Assembly (NCBI GenBank): GCA_002102555.1
Contig: MCFL01000186.1
Span: 1 to 48,456, forward strand
From: Catenaria anguillulae PL171
Taxonomy: Eukaryota > Blastocladiomycota > Blastocladiomycetes > Blastocladiales > Catenariaceae
Reading direction: 5' to 3'
Length of the DNA stretch: 48,456 nucleotides
The notes under the pieces are model-generated. The model saw nothing but the letters and a program-made list of their open reading frames with translations. It ran no database searches and was not told the origin of the DNA. Below, piece by piece: positions 11,170 to 20,907 of the stretch (positions are counted from its first letter, which is position 1; the number at the start of each line of letters is the position of its first letter). The position numbers and the translations under genes are program-made.

Positions 11170-11491
11170 ATGGGCAACCACTTTTCACTCTCGTCGGTCA
11201 AGAGCGAGTCGGCCAAGGAGTTTACCCTGACGGACACGGAAAACAACACATCGTTTACCCTCCAGCCCGGCCAGGTGCACAGCTCGACTCTTCGTGTCCC
11301 GTGGATGACGGAGTAATGGCCATCTCAAGATCGAACACTACCAGACGTGGATCTTGTACGAAACGGAAAACAAGCTCAAGTACCATTCGCCCGGAGGAAT
11401 TGTTGTTGAAGCGCTGTCTCGACCCGGCTCTGATGCACAGTCTGCCGTTCTTACCATGTACGATACTGGACCGTCCATTACCAAGACTTGA
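11170..11491 (+). CDS. Small protein with N-myristoylation motif, frame break
   Basis: The product begins MGNHFSLSS: Gly at position 2 and Ser at position 6 fit the N-myristoyltransferase consensus, so membrane anchoring is possible. The first frame gives 48 residues (FTLTDTENNTSFTLQPGQV, beta-strand-like) and stops at 11314-11316. The neighbouring frame, open from 11309, continues convincingly with HLKIEHYQTWILYETENKL and SPGGIVVEAL to a stop at 11489-11491. Joined by one base change this would be a protein of about 107 residues. No family is recognised. A very short intron ending in CTCAAG near 11330 is an alternative, but no branch site is visible. Confidence 0.5.
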
Positions 11492-11854
11492 TTTGTTCCA
11501 CGTTTTGTATCGCCAATCGAGTGCTTTGACGGCGTGCTCGTCTTTCTCACGCGCAGTTGGGTGTTTGCCCGAGTGTTTGTATTCGTCTGTGTTGTATTGG
11601 CTTTGTGTATAACATGTACCAACATACATCGAGGGAAACAGTACATATGCTGTCAGGTTATTCCTCAAATTGTCTCAGGGTCGGCGATTGACTGCGCTCA
11701 CTCCAGTCGGTCAGCGTCCAACTTAACGAATGGATCACATGCTAGTACAGTTTGTGAGTTCAAAGTTGATTCCAGGCTAGGATTCAGGCAGTCGATGTTG
11801 CTCACTCCAACCAAGCAAGTCAATGCATCTTCACTCAACGCAACGCATCCAGCC
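11492..11854. other. Promoter region of the CCDC174-like gene
   Basis: An open frame extends upstream of 11855 through most of this stretch and could add a hydrophobic N-terminus starting at 11534. The family begins near the conserved LLDLKTELLRAQ block just after 11855, so I treat this stretch as non-coding. No TATA box was identified. Confidence 0.45.
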
Positions 11855-13321
11855 ATGTCTGACCCGCTCCATCCGCAAATCTCCAAGCCAGCGCCGAAAC
11901 CGGCCAGCAGCGGGCTCCTGGACCTCAAGACGGAACTGCTTCGTGCCCAATCCCAAGTCGTATCGTCCAGTTCATCATCCTCGCAATCCAAACTCAAACC
12001 CAAATCAAAAAAGCTCGACCCAAAGTTTATCCTGCCGCCATCATCCGACTCGACCTCTTCCTCCCGATCCACATCCAAAAAGCACAAGAAGCGTGATCGT
12101 CACCGTGACCGTGGCCGTAGCGACGACCGTGATACTCGCGGTCGTGACTCGAAACGCAGCAAGCGCAAATCCAAGAGTCCCGAACCGGACTGGGCACACA
12201 TTCAAGCCTCACTTGCACACAAGTCTCAAGTGTACGACTCGCTCGTTGAATCTGGCGGCGGCGCAGAGCTCGAACTGGCACGTGCTCGTGGGGATGTGCC
12301 GGAAGCGTCGGCGCCGTTGATTGATTTTGTTGCCAAGCGATACGACCAGATTGTGGCCGAGGAGGCTGCGCGCAAGGAGCGGAAAAAGAATAAGCGAAGA
12401 CGGAGGGATTCGAGCGATTCAAGCGGAAACGACAGGTCACGCTCACGCTCGCCAACGGAGCGGCATCGCAGGCGGCGCGACAAGAGGGATCGTTACCGTC
12501 TGCGCTCAAGCTCGCGCACTCGCAGTCGCAGCCGCAGCCGTCGTCGCCGTCGTCGCAGCTCATCACCTGATGAAACCATCTTTTCCGGCCGCAACTCGCG
12601 TGCCATCCGCGACCGATACATTTCAGACTCTGCGGCCTCGGACGCCGAAAGTATGGTTGAAATCGAAGACGAGTTTGGCCGCACACGACGAGTCCCGCGC
12701 TCGCTCGCTCATCAATATGATCCGACCCTCGCGCCTTCGGCTTCCGATTCCGATTCAGATGCCGATGATAACGTCTCGCGCTACTTTGCGTTCACACCCC
12801 TTCCCGAGTTGCCGCATTACGAGTCGACGCGCGAGGTACGCACGCTTGGTGCTGGGTTTTATCAGCTGGCGCAGGACACCGACGAGCGGCAGGCGCAGAT
12901 GGAGCAGTTGAGGGCGTTGCGAGAAGAGACGCTTGCGGCGCGCAAGGCAAAGGCAGACGAGATGGGTGTGGATTCATTGGACGTGGTCAAGCCCGTGGTG
13001 GCGGGATTGCACAATGACCCAGAGTTGGATCCTGCGTTGCAAGTGGGCGATTCCGGTGAGATTGAAAAGGAGGCGGCGGGGCAAGGAAACGTGGTGCACG
13101 ATGAAGGTAAGGAGCCGCTGGATGCACGGCTGATTCGACGGGTCAGGTTGGTCATGCGGCGGCGTATCAAGTTGTTGGGCGTGGACAAGGCAAGGCAGGT
13201 CGAGTGGACTGTGCCTGTACCAGAGTCGGTGTACGAGGACTTGTTTGTGACAATGGCGAATGAGCAGCCCTTGTGTGAGAAAATGGGAGATGATTGTGCA
13301 AGGATGAATGTGGACGAATAA
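11855..13321 (+). CDS. CCDC174: CCDC174-like nuclear protein, Arg/Ser-rich
   Basis: Single-exon frame of 488 residues. Family landmarks are visible: GLLDLKTELLRAQ near the N-terminus, SQVYDSLVESG and LIDFVAKRYDQI in the middle, MVEIEDEFGRTRRVPRS, then REVRTLGAGFYQLAQD with a following coiled-coil (ERQAQMEQLRALREETLAARK). The animal protein associates with the exon-junction complex and spliceosome. A fungal role in RNA processing is inferred from that and from the Arg/Ser and Arg/Asp repeats (HRDRGRSDDRD, then about 60 residues of SRSRS/RRRR), typical of splicing factors. The repeats also carry nuclear localisation potential. The start was chosen at the ATG giving MSDPLHPQ, because upstream residues have no family similarity. 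A decayed copy of this gene lies at 8250-9060. The frame is unbroken. Confidence 0.82.
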   Translation: MSDPLHPQISKPAPKPASSGLLDLKTELLRAQSQVVSSSSSSSQSKLKPKSKKLDPKFILPPSSDSTSSSRSTSKKHKKRDRHRDRGRSDDRDTRGRDSKRSKRKSKSPEPDWAHIQASLAHKSQVYDSLVESGGGAELELARARGDVPEASAPLIDFVAKRYDQIVAEEAARKERKKNKRRRRDSSDSSGNDRSRSRSPTERHRRRRDKRDRYRLRSSSRTRSRSRSRRRRRRSSSPDETIFSGRNSRAIRDRYISDSAASDAESMVEIEDEFGRTRRVPRSLAHQYDPTLAPSASDSDSDADDNVSRYFAFTPLPELPHYESTREVRTLGAGFYQLAQDTDERQAQMEQLRALREETLAARKAKADEMGVDSLDVVKPVVAGLHNDPELDPALQVGDSGEIEKEAAGQGNVVHDEGKEPLDARLIRRVRLVMRRRIKLLGVDKARQVEWTVPVPESVYEDLFVTMANEQPLCEKMGDDCARMNVDE

Positions 13322-13451
13322 ATGCAAGTCGTATGCATTTTTCTGTTCAGTCCTTGGAACAAGTAGGCGCAGTCAGACAAATGACAGGTATCATTATCTA
13401 CATGGTCAGGAATGGACCTTTGAACTGGGCTCGAACATCAAGAAAGATCCC

Positions 13452-13457
13452 AAAAAA
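13452..13457 (-). terminator. RNA polymerase III terminator
   Basis: A run of six T on the minus strand, about 20 bases past the 3' end of the tRNA-Pro gene, as expected for Pol III termination. Confidence 0.6.
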
Positions 13458-13475
13458 GAACTCACATATCGAAAA

Positions 13476-13547
13476 GGGGAGAGCCGGGGGTCGAACCCGG
13501 GGCCTTTCGCACCCAAAGCGAACGCGCTACCACTGCGCCACACTCCC
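13476..13547 (-). tRNA. tRNA-Pro (anticodon UGG)
   Basis: The minus strand folds into a full cloverleaf: acceptor GGGAGUG with CUCUCCC, D-stem GCGC/GCGC around AGUGGUA, anticodon stem UUCGC/GCGAA with loop UUUGGGU, variable AGGCC, T-stem CCGGG/CCCGG with loop UUCGACC. The loop places UGG as anticodon, reading CCA and other proline codons by wobble. There is no intron and no encoded CCA. The only irregularity is a U-U mismatch in the sixth acceptor pair. Internal A-box and B-box promoters (TGGCGCAGTGG, GGTTCGACC) are intact. It sits alone between two convergent protein genes. Confidence 0.95.
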
Positions 13548-13978
13548 ACATGTATATAGTGCTACATTCACCCCACACATTTGGTCAGATCGGAGATCGC
13601 AGGGCTCATGGCCGTCCTCTTGCTCAGATGAGTCTTGACGGCAGTCGTGGCAGATGGCGACCTTGACTGCGGCTGGCTGCAGGCTCTCTCGCCGTCCGTC
13701 GCTATCGACGTAACGCCTGTCTAATCAATTTCATCCATTTAATCCGGCCTTTCAACTACCGGTACCCTTGAATCCCAGCGTCGTTTGCGTCAGATCTGTT
13801 GTCCCAGCTCAACTTGAAAGCAGCCTGTCTTGGACTACTCTAGGGCCGTCCTGTATGGGTTCAGCGTGTTGGCTCATCGTTGGATATCGAGTCGCAAATG
13901 GAGAAAAAATATACTTTAAAAGAAAGCGGCATGAAAGAAATCTATACATGTACTTGCAGTTAAAAGCAGACCAAACGT

Positions 13979-15151
13979 CTACAACTCGACCTCAACGCCC
14001 TGCTCCTTCAACCCCTCCACCACTGCCCCGGCCCTCTGTCCCATGGGCGCCATTCCCTCGCCACTGAAATCCTGCCTGACGATCACCTCCTCTGCAAATT
14101 CGCCCTCGAGCTCGCAATTCTCGGGACATGTGTACACAAAATACGTGCCGAAATCATAACTGTCCGGATCGGCCAAATCCAGCGGCAAGTGCGCCAAGAC
14201 AGTCGACAGCAACTGACACTCGAGCTCGCGCGGCGCGTGGCACCGCGGGCACGCGGGCACACTTGCGGCGTCGGGTTTGCCCACATCCGACACGTACAGC
14301 GGCATGGGTGCCAGTTCCGACGACACGCGCAAGTACCGCAGGATTTGGCCCGGGTACGGTTCAATGTGTTTCTGGAACTTGAGAAACGCCTTGTCGACAC
14401 CCGTCTCCGAGTCTTCAGCATCTTCGCCCGGAATGGGTGCTGCGGGCAGTTTGACAAGCGCACCAGGTGCGACATTGTCTTGATCCAAGATTTCGGGTTC
14501 AGAGACGAGTTCGAGTTCGGGGAAGATCCACTTGTTCTTGACGAGCTTGGCCATGCGCTCGTCCACCGTCGGTGGCACCTCCACGGTGCCCTTGCACACG
14601 CCCGCGTGCATGCCCGCAACCCAATCTGCTTGCTGGTGGGTGCGCGAGCAATACCAGACCTTGCCGCATCCCGCACACCTGCTTGCCGCCTTGCACCCGC
14701 ACACGGCGCACGTGGGTTTCGCCTTTTCGGCATAAAGTGGCAGCTCAATCGACTCTTCCGTGTCCGGGTCGGTCGCAAACCACGGGTTGTCGAGCGGCAA
14801 TTGTGCGCGCAACACGCGCGTGCACTTGCGCCAGTCGTGCTTGTGGCAACTTCCACGGCGGCATACGAGCAGGTAGATGTACCGGTGGTACGCCTCGTCG
14901 GGAAAGTCTTCGGCCGTGTAGATTTGCATAAGCAGGATGAGCGGGTCGTTGCAGGTGCCGCAGGTGGTGGCGGGCAGAGGGTTGGTTGGGTTGAGGTGCA
15001 GCGGGAGGCCGCCGATTTTGGTGGGGAAAGTGTGGATTGCGAGCGGGGTTGTGGCGTGAGGGTTGATGAAGCCGAGCTGGAAGCAGGGCGGGCCATCGTC
15101 GGCAAGATGCGAATCGGAGTGGTCCGAGTGGATTTCGGTGATGACGGCCAT
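13979..15151 (-). CDS. PDCD2: PDCD2-family protein with MYND zinc finger
   Basis: Unbroken frame of 390 residues. The N-terminal half has the family's paired-cysteine motifs: CGTCNDP at about 64-67 and CRRGSCHKHDWRKC at about 97-110. A MYND-type zinc finger follows at 148-186 (CAVCGCKAASRCAGCGKVWYC, with the final Cys in HAGVC). The C-terminal PDCD2 domain begins near FLKFQKHIEPYPGQILRY and includes CPRCHAPRELECQLL and the YTCPENC cluster. PDCD2 and its yeast relative Tsr4 are dedicated chaperones of ribosomal protein uS5 (Rps2) in 40S assembly; that role is known for the family and inferred here. The gene is intact, intron-free, convergent with CCDC174 across the tRNA, and divergent from the MATE gene. 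Confidence 0.93.
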   Translation of the reverse strand: MAVITEIHSDHSDSHLADDGPPCFQLGFINPHATTPLAIHTFPTKIGGLPLHLNPTNPLPATTCGTCNDPLILLMQIYTAEDFPDEAYHRYIYLLVCRRGSCHKHDWRKCTRVLRAQLPLDNPWFATDPDTEESIELPLYAEKAKPTCAVCGCKAASRCAGCGKVWYCSRTHQQADWVAGMHAGVCKGTVEVPPTVDERMAKLVKNKWIFPELELVSEPEILDQDNVAPGALVKLPAAPIPGEDAEDSETGVDKAFLKFQKHIEPYPGQILRYLRVSSELAPMPLYVSDVGKPDAASVPACPRCHAPRELECQLLSTVLAHLPLDLADPDSYDFGTYFVYTCPENCELEGEFAEEVIVRQDFSGEGMAPMGQRAGAVVEGLKEQGVEVEL

Positions 15152-15731
15152 TTTGTTTTTGTTGGGCTGGTGAGTTGACGTTACTTACATTGAGTGAGGG
15201 AGCGTATCGTATTGTATCGTATTGCTTGGAATAAGGTGATGGATTGGGATGCGAGAGTGGGAATGCGTAGGTCGGTAGAGTGTATGACAAAGCACTCAAC
15301 GTGTGACTGTCTCACGTGAGCGCACGCGAGCCGTCACTGGGGTCTTCCTCTTCAGATGTCAGATGCACTTATCGGCACTTGTCATGGGCCATGGAATCAA
15401 GAGATTTACCCGAAAAGTCAAGGATGTGACTTCGGCATGAGTCCTTGTCAAGGATTATCATCGCACCGTAGACCCGCTCAATGCACTTCCATTGCCAAAA
15501 TCCCCGCTGACTGTTGAAATTGTTTCCTTTTGGACACTTCATTCATAAGCATCCTGAACGACTTTGTCCTCGAAGGTAAGTAGAATCATAGGTCCACTCA
15601 CCGTCACTCACTCACTCACTCAGTTAACGGTCAGTTGATCTTATTTGAATTCCCACACGCCTTTTGTTGACATTATACATTATACATTTCCCATCGCACA
15701 CAGATTCACATTCACATTCAGATTCACCACC
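15152..15731. other. Divergent promoter region between PDCD2 and MATE genes
   Basis: 580 bases separate the two ATGs. A CACT/TCAC microsatellite of about 18 bases lies at 15604-15621. There is no TATA box in an obvious position for either gene and no coding similarity. Confidence 0.5.
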
Positions 15732-17506
15732 ATGACTCCCCAGCAGCCGCTCCTGCTGCCGACCGTTCCGCAGACAAGAGTGACCATGACAAGAATGCAG
15801 AGTCACAACCGCTACTCCTCCCGACCTCGACCTCCCTCTCGATCCCAATCGACCACACCGCCAACCCCAACCCCAACCCCAACCTGGGCACGGCCGACTT
15901 GTCCAGTAATGATGGCCTCCACATCCACATCCCCGCCGCCTCCTACAACACCCAGCCTCGATCCGCCTCCTCCTCAAATCGACATCATGCACATGCATCT
16001 GCCCGGTCTGCGAGCCCTGCCCGCTCGCTCGCCCTCTCGCAAATGTCTGTGCGCCGCGCGCAACTCACCATGAAGCGATTCATGATTGAGCTCCGCCACA
16101 CACTGCGCCTGTCACTGCCTTGCGTCGCTTCCTATGTGCTCTCCTACTCGAACCGCATGGTCGTCACCTTCATTGTGGGCCATCTTGGCGCAAACGAACT
16201 GGCCGCATCGACGCTGGCCGTCATGTTCTCCAACGTACTCGGCTTTTCCATCTGCTTTGGGCTTTCGTCGGCTCTCGACACGCTCGCCTCACAAGCAGTC
16301 ACCGGGTCTGCCAACCCACGCCAAGCAGGGATTTACCTGCAACGCGCCATCCTCATCAACTTGCTGCTGGCCATTCCCATTGCCTTCATCTGGCTCTTTG
16401 CCGAACCGCTGCTCTTGATCGCTGGCCAAGACGCAACCCTGGCTTCCATGGCAGGCAATTACATCAAAATCATGCTGTTTGCCCTCGTCCCCAACATTGT
16501 ATCCAACTGCGTGGCCAAGTTTCTCCAAGCACAAGGCATCATGGACGCCCAATTTCTCGTGTCCCTGGGCGTGCTCCCCATCAATGTCACGCTGCAACTG
16601 TTTCTCGTCTACTACGACTCACCGCTGCGCCTCGGGTTTTATGGCGCGGCCGTCGGCTCCGTGGTGGCCGATTTCATCAGTGCTGTCGGCGTCATGTGCT
16701 ATGCGGCGTTTTGGAACGGCCACCAGTGCTGGTCGCCCTGGACGCGCGCGGCCCTTTCCGGCTGGTCCCAGTTTTTGGGCCTGGGCATCCCGGGCATGCT
16801 CATGATTTGCGCAGAATGGTGGCTGTTTGAAATCGTGGCCCTGATTGCCGGACTGTTTGGCCCGCAAGCACTCGCCGCGCAATCCGTGCTGCTCAACACT
16901 TCGTCCATCTGCTACATGTTCTTTCTTGGCGTGTCTGTCGCTGCGGCCTCGCGCGTCGGCAACTTTCTGGGTGGCGGCATGCCTGTGCGTGCCAAATTCG
17001 CCACACAGGTGGCGCTTCTTGTTGCGCTGGTGATTGCCGCCGCAACGTCCATTACCATGGTTGTCCTGCGCAAGGACTGGGCTCGCATGTTCAATGGCGA
17101 GCAGCCCGTCATTGACTTGGTGGCATCGGTCCTGCCCATTTGCGCCATCTTCCAGTTTGCCGACGGCGGCGTGTGCGTCACGGGCGGTGTGCTTCGTGGA
17201 TGTGGCAAGCAGAGTCTTGGCGCGCGGCTGGGGTTGGTGTCGTATTATGTGATTGGCCTGCCGTTGGCGCTGTTTTTCACGTTCACGCTCAACTTGGGGC
17301 TGGCAGGGTTGTGGTTGGGATTGGCCGTCACGCAAATCATGTGCTATGGCGTCCAGGTGGCATACATTAGCAAGGGGTTGGATTGGGACGCAGAGTGTCG
17401 GGTGGCGCAGGAAAGGGTTAATGAGGTGGGCGGGGCCGTGGTTTTGGATGAGGACGATTTGGAGGTGGAGGATGAGGATGCAGAGTTGCTTTCAGATCGC
17501 GCTTGA
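15732..17506 (+). CDS. MATE-family multidrug/toxin efflux transporter
   Basis: From 16043 an ATG-started frame of 487 residues shows a typical MATE protein: about twelve hydrophobic segments, with MVVTFIVGHLGANELAAST in the first, ALDTLASQAVTGS, and in the second half AEWWLFEIVALIAGLFG, ASRVGNFLGGGMP and GVLRGCGKQSLGARLGLVSYY. MATE proteins swap H+ or Na+ for organic cations across vacuolar or plasma membrane; the substrate cannot be told. The same frame is open and protein-like upstream to 15734 (SPAAAPAADRSADKSDH), but its obvious ATG at 15732 (CCACCATGA) is one base out of register, as if ATGGACTCC had lost a G. I therefore place the true start at 15732 with a one-base break; a start at 16043 is the safe minimum. 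The C-terminus is acidic. Confidence 0.88.
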
Positions 17507-17585
17507 GTGACTTGACTTTTTGTTTTCCATTTTCATTGGCTAGTTTTTAAACGTACATGTAATTGCCCCACTACGCATTTGTTTT

Positions 17586-18848
17586 TCATACACCAAGACT
17601 GGTCTGCTGCTGCTGCTGCTGTTTTCGCAGCATGCCAACCACTTGACTAACAGAACTCGTAGTCGTCGCCATACTCTTTCTCCTTCCACCAGCAGCTCCC
17701 ACATCCAACTTTGGGCTCAGAAACACCATCCCACCAACACCCACAAACTTGGCATTGCTCGGCCCACCAGCGCCTCCTCCCACCGAATCCCGCGACCCTC
17801 GCCGACTGTTGCCCCCACCCGCTTGTTTCTTGACGGGCATGGGCACTAGAAACGCGTCCGAAAACACTGGTCTGCCCTCGGGCGTCTTGCGTACATCGGG
17901 CAGCACGTGCGCAGCGTGCATGAGCGATTTCAGCATCACCACCCCGTTTGGCGCGGTAGATGTCGCGGTGGCCGTGCTGGCACGGTGCAGAATGGCTTGC
18001 CTGGCCAGTGTGTCGCTTCCCCTTGACTGACTCGCGCGACTCGCTGCTGCTGCTGCTCCCGTTCCTAGCGGCGGAGACACGGGCCGCAGACTGGCTGCCG
18101 ACTTGCTTGTCCTTGCCATTGTCGCCGCACACGTCGTTATCAGCACATTCGGCGGCACATTCACGTTTCGTCCACTGCTGCCAAGACTCCCCGTGACATC
18201 GTCTCCATGGCCCGCCCCTACAAACGTCGACACAGACCCTTGCGCGGGGGTTAGCACCCTTCCGAGCCGATGCTGCACAGCGAGCACCCAAGGCACGTGC
18301 AACCCGTCGGGGACACGTGTTGCCAGAGGCGTGTACGCGCCAGGGCCCAGCGCACTGGGTGTGGATCCAATGGGCGGCGACACGAGCCGTGGGGTGCGCG
18401 AGCGGAACGCCGGCGAGCTGATCGGGGGTGGTGGACGCGGTTTAGGTCGCGCGGCAAGTGACGCGCGGCGGCGCAGGGCAAGCGAGGTGAGTTTCTTTGG
18501 CTCGGTTGGGTCGGGGAGGAGTGCGTGAGTGACTGAATGTGTGATGACGGGCGGTAGAGCGGTAGTAGGAGGCAATTCGGTTGTGGTTGTGGCCAGGTCG
18601 GTTTGTGAGGAGGATACAGATGAGGCAAATGTGGATGCGCGCGTGAGGCGCGGTGGGATGGCCGAGGCAGGTGTGGGCATGTCGAATTGTGCAGAAGCGT
18701 TTGGAGGTGGTGGATCGGGAGAGGGGGTTAAAGGGGCATTTCTTAGTGCCGTTGCCGTTTCAGGTGCATCGTCAATGGCGGTTGGGTCGCTTGGACCCGA
18801 TTCAGCGCCATCAGCAACTTGGATCGGTAGTGCTGGTTCGAACGACAT
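17586..18848 (-). CDS. Ser/Ala/Pro-rich protein of unknown function with poly-Gln tail
   Basis: Unbroken 420-residue frame beginning MSFEPALPIQVADG. The sequence is largely low-complexity: Ser/Thr/Pro-rich over residues 1-160 (PLTPSPDPPPPNA, RPPPPISSPAFRS), then a more ordered stretch around GLHVPWVLAVQHRLGRVL, basic-Ser sites such as RRGSRDS and RRKSM that could be kinase sites, and a C-terminal QQQQQQ run. There is no signal peptide or membrane segment. I do not recognise a family; a disordered regulatory or cytoskeletal protein is the general type. It ends 79 bases from the MATE stop, tail to tail, and the frame is intact despite the simple composition, which argues that it is real. Confidence 0.65.
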   Translation of the reverse strand: MSFEPALPIQVADGAESGPSDPTAIDDAPETATALRNAPLTPSPDPPPPNASAQFDMPTPASAIPPRLTRASTFASSVSSSQTDLATTTTELPPTTALPPVITHSVTHALLPDPTEPKKLTSLALRRRASLAARPKPRPPPPISSPAFRSRTPRLVSPPIGSTPSALGPGAYTPLATRVPDGLHVPWVLAVQHRLGRVLTPAQGSVSTFVGAGHGDDVTGSLGSSGRNVNVPPNVLITTCAATMARTSKSAASLRPVSPPLGTGAAAAASRASQSRGSDTLARQAILHRASTATATSTAPNGVVMLKSLMHAAHVLPDVRKTPEGRPVFSDAFLVPMPVKKQAGGGNSRRGSRDSVGGGAGGPSNAKFVGVGGMVFLSPKLDVGAAGGRRKSMATTTSSVSQVVGMLRKQQQQQQTSLGV

Positions 18849-19499
18849 GGTGGGGCGGCATGAAAAGTTTGCTCAGCTTATAGTGTGACATAGGTTAAAT
18901 TGCTACAGAATACCTTTGTTTGAGTAACGTCTACCAACGGTCTAAGACACCTACCCCATAAAGAAAAGGATGCGGACATTCATGGCAGAACGACGCGTCC
19001 AGAGGACGCTATTTCGCCTTTATGTCGGCTCGCCACACTCGTGACGAGCGTTCACAGAATCATTTGAGGATTTACATTCATCGATATCAAGATATCACAA
19101 AGTATGTTTGTGACTTGCGCGTGCCCGAACCGCCACATTGGGTATTGGGTGCACGTTGTGGGCGACCAGGCGGCCATTGCTCTTGCGTCATGCAAGTGGT
19201 TGGGTCTGAAGTGTGGAGAATCCAGCAAACGTCTGCAAAAGTGTGCAGATTTCGGCCAGGTTGGCCACCTCGGGCGGGAGGCAGATGTCGGCCGATTTCG
19301 GCCCATTTTTGCCAGAGTGAGCTGTCGTGTGGTGAGGATACAGAGTTTGGCCAAGCAATGACCGACGTCATTTTGCCACATTTTACTTGTCTGGCAAGCC
19401 TGTCAAGAATGCGTTCTGCGAGCCGAAGTGGGCGCAATTTGGCGGAGGAAGAACAATACATTGTTTCCCATGTAACACATACAAGCCCCCTTCCCACAT
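18849..19499. other. Intergenic, nothing recognised
   Basis: Between a start (18848, minus) and a stop (19500, minus). A plus-strand open frame at 19022-19597 overlaps the 3' end of the next gene and has no protein-like features. At 19250-19315 there are imperfect repeats of TTTCGGCC. Confidence 0.5.
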
Positions 19500-20877
19500 C
19501 TACAAACCATCCTCCAAGTCATCATCCGTTTCCTCGCTCACCCCCTCTGCCTCCCCATCCAACTTGCACAACGCAACACGGATCCCCGACGTCATGACGG
19601 CCAACGAGGCCTGAGCCGCTGGCTTTGTGCTCGTCAGCACCGCGAGCATCTTGGTGTAGTGCACGTTGACGGCGGCACTGCGTTGACCTTGCCCAACGGA
19701 GCCGCGGTCGGCCAAAGAGTCATGCAGAGTGGTCGCATCCAAGTGCTTGGCGAATAGATGGGCGCCCTAAACACGACAGCGAGGTAAACGTGGGAGAAGT
19801 GCACAATTTCATGAGCGACAAACCATGACGTACAAGAGCATAGAAGCAAGACACCACTCTGGGCATGTAGTCGCCAATGCGTTGTCCGCGCAAAGCGAGG
19901 ATCTTGGCAATGGCAAGGCGGAGCTGGTACTCTGCAAAGACCGAAAAGAGGGTCAGCTTGCGATGGATCAGAAGGAATGCGGTGGGGAAAAAAAGGACGT
20001 ACTGGAGCCCCTCGTGTCAATTGTTTCCCTGATCAGGGCCGCAAAGAACACGCTCATGCTGGTCTTGCTCGAATCTTGCATCGTAACGACGGCGCGGAAC
20101 AGCTTGGCGTCCTCTGCCAGGTCGCTGTCGTCGACCCAAACGAGGGCCTCGGCAAAGTGACCCGCGCCGTCAACGCCGTGGACTTTCGTCAGAGCCGGGT
20201 CCATGACGCGGGTGAACGCGGTCACGATGAACTTTTTCAATCCGGCACGAGCATTGACCAAACACTGGCCGAACTATGCACGAGAATGAAAGCAGCCGAC
20301 GCAATGTGCGAATGAGTTGCTAATCGACGAGATGCACATGATGAAATGAAAAGTTGAGTACCTGCTCCTCCGTCAATGTCCTGCGCGGAACGATGCACTT
20401 GTACTGTGCAAACAACACATTGGCGAGCAAGTCACGCACGATAATCCCGTCAAGGATCAGGAACGCGCGGGCGAAGACGTCAGAGTGCTTGTCGTCATGG
20501 TCGCATGCCTGGAATCCAAGAGGTGCGGTGACCGTGAGCACTTGTGACGGCGTCAGCGCGTGGCACACACGCGCCGCAACCTCCTCTGCCTCATCCACAC
20601 TCGCGACATGCTCGGCCTCGTGCACGCCGTTACCCTGCTCCACCTCGCTCGTGGTGCCCTACTCAACCGCACTGACATTGCCCTGCTCTGCCTCACCCGA
20701 ACCGGTACCCTGCACAGCGGAAACAACATTGCCATGCTCAACCTCGCTCATGGCGCCCTGCTCGGCCTCACCCGACTCGCCACCCGGCACGGCATCAACT
20801 GCGCCGTCTTGCTCAACCGAGCTCGCGCCACCTTGCTCGATCTCCATTGCGCCGTCGACAATGGCCACATGACTCAT
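19500..20877 (-). CDS. Unrecognised four-exon gene interrupted by one in-frame TAG
   Basis: The minus strand splices cleanly: exons 20877-20362, 20273-20003, 19931-19834 and 19766-19500. All introns are GT-AG with donors GTACTC, GTACGT and GTACGT, and the total is 384 codons including the stop. The N-terminal 100 residues form an acidic repeat (GEAEQG, SEVEHGN, SEVEQGN). The globular part follows: PSQVLTVTAPLGFQACDH, FARAFLILDGIIVRDLLANV, LKKFIVTAFTRVMDPALTKV, VDDSDLAEDAKLFRAVV, YQLRLAIAKILALRGQRIGD, and an acidic end (EETDDDLEDGL). One codon inside the repeat, at 20661-20659, is TAG where neighbouring repeat units have CAG (Gln). Everything after it stays in frame. I do not recognise the family. 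It could be a recent null allele, a base-call error, or a readthrough site; the second half alone could start at 20643. Confidence 0.65.
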
Positions 20878-20907
20878 GACTCGCGCTTCCATGCGCCGCC
20901 TCAACCA

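Noticed and set aside
14189..15178. A 329-codon plus-strand open frame
   Set aside because: It is antisense to the intact PDCD2 gene; its Arg/Val/Gly-rich composition is the usual shadow of GC-rich codons.
17600..17625. CTG repeat as an expandable microsatellite
   Set aside because: Only about six units, coding a short Gln run at a protein C-terminus; ordinary for such proteins.
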